A program made the translations under genes and the position numbers. The notes beneath the pieces are model-generated. The model saw nothing but the letters and a program-made list of their open reading frames with translations, had not been told where the DNA came from and did no database searches. Below, one piece after another: positions 32,217-32,279 of a stretch of DNA of 32,279 nt. Every line of letters begins with the position of its first letter. The stretch's first letter is position 1. This stretch comes from Siminovitchia fordii DSM 16014 = CIP 108821 (GTDB lineage: Bacteria > Bacillota > Bacilli > Bacillales > Bacillaceae_C), in NCBI RefSeq assembly GCF_000374565.1, contig NZ_KB894717.1, positions 1-32,279 on the forward strand, written 5' to 3'.

Positions 32217-32279
32217 AAAAGTGCCCGAATCGGCAGCAAAAGCGAAGAATTGGTCACTAATAGAGGATAAAAGTGCCCG
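32217..32279. repeat. 52-bp-period direct repeat at the window edge
   Basis: AAAAGTGCCCG occurs at 32217-32227 and again at 32269-32279, exactly 52 bases apart, the second copy ending at the last base. This may be the start of a longer tandem array. I see no gene between the nadC stop and the edge. Confidence 0.5.

Overview
The window looks like chromosomal DNA of an endospore-forming, low-to-moderate GC Gram-positive bacterium of the Bacillaceae/Caryophanaceae type. The grounds are a gerA-type spore germinant receptor operon, YyaC and YhfH homologues, a YumC-type ferredoxin-NADP reductase beside a Fer-type ferredoxin, a class D sortase with its acidic LPxTA substrate, and nifS divergent from nadBC, together with AGGAGG-type ribosome binding sites and frequent TTG/GTG starts. 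Species cannot be fixed from the sequence alone. No rRNA, tRNA, CRISPR array or intact transposase was seen.

Layout. 1-120: tandem 20-bp repeats. 272-4341 (minus): gerA-gerB-gerC plus a two-helix D-type subunit. 4643-8119 (minus): a BCCT osmolyte transporter, then a sodium:solute symporter with its small accessory subunit. 8479-12346: a DUF2294 protein, a NIF3-like metalloprotein paired with a GATE-domain membrane protein, an unknown protein on the minus strand, and yyaC. 12361-25836: the accessory region of most interest (next paragraph). 25848-25960: a strong hairpin running into a second 20-bp tandem array. 26011-27659 (minus): sortase D and its substrate. 27875-28003: YhfH-like zinc peptide. 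28125-28400: non-coding block, perhaps an IS110-type remnant. 28415-32113: nifS divergent from nadB-nadC around a NiaR-type box. 32217-32279: start of a 52-bp direct repeat cut by the window edge.

The accessory region begins with a GntR/FCD regulator and holds eight copies of an operator-like sequence, best form GGTATA-N3-TATACC, each in a promoter region. They precede gntR itself, two unrelated large permeases, a 28-codon ORF, an unknown 110-residue protein, a [2Fe-2S] ferredoxin-creatininase operon, an operon with a haem-oxygenase-like diiron oxidase (all six metal ligands visible), an aldehyde dehydrogenase and a GlcG/HbpS protein, and an operon with a second [2Fe-2S] ferredoxin, a Cys/His peptide, a [4Fe-4S] ferredoxin, a TerC membrane protein, a RidA protein and a ferredoxin-NADP reductase. 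Together they read as one self-regulated catabolic module: uptake, reductase-to-ferredoxin electron supply, oxidation by a diiron enzyme, imine hydrolysis (RidA), amide hydrolysis (creatininase family) and aldehyde oxidation. The substrate is unknown and the pathway is inference. It is the best candidate here for an undescribed system.
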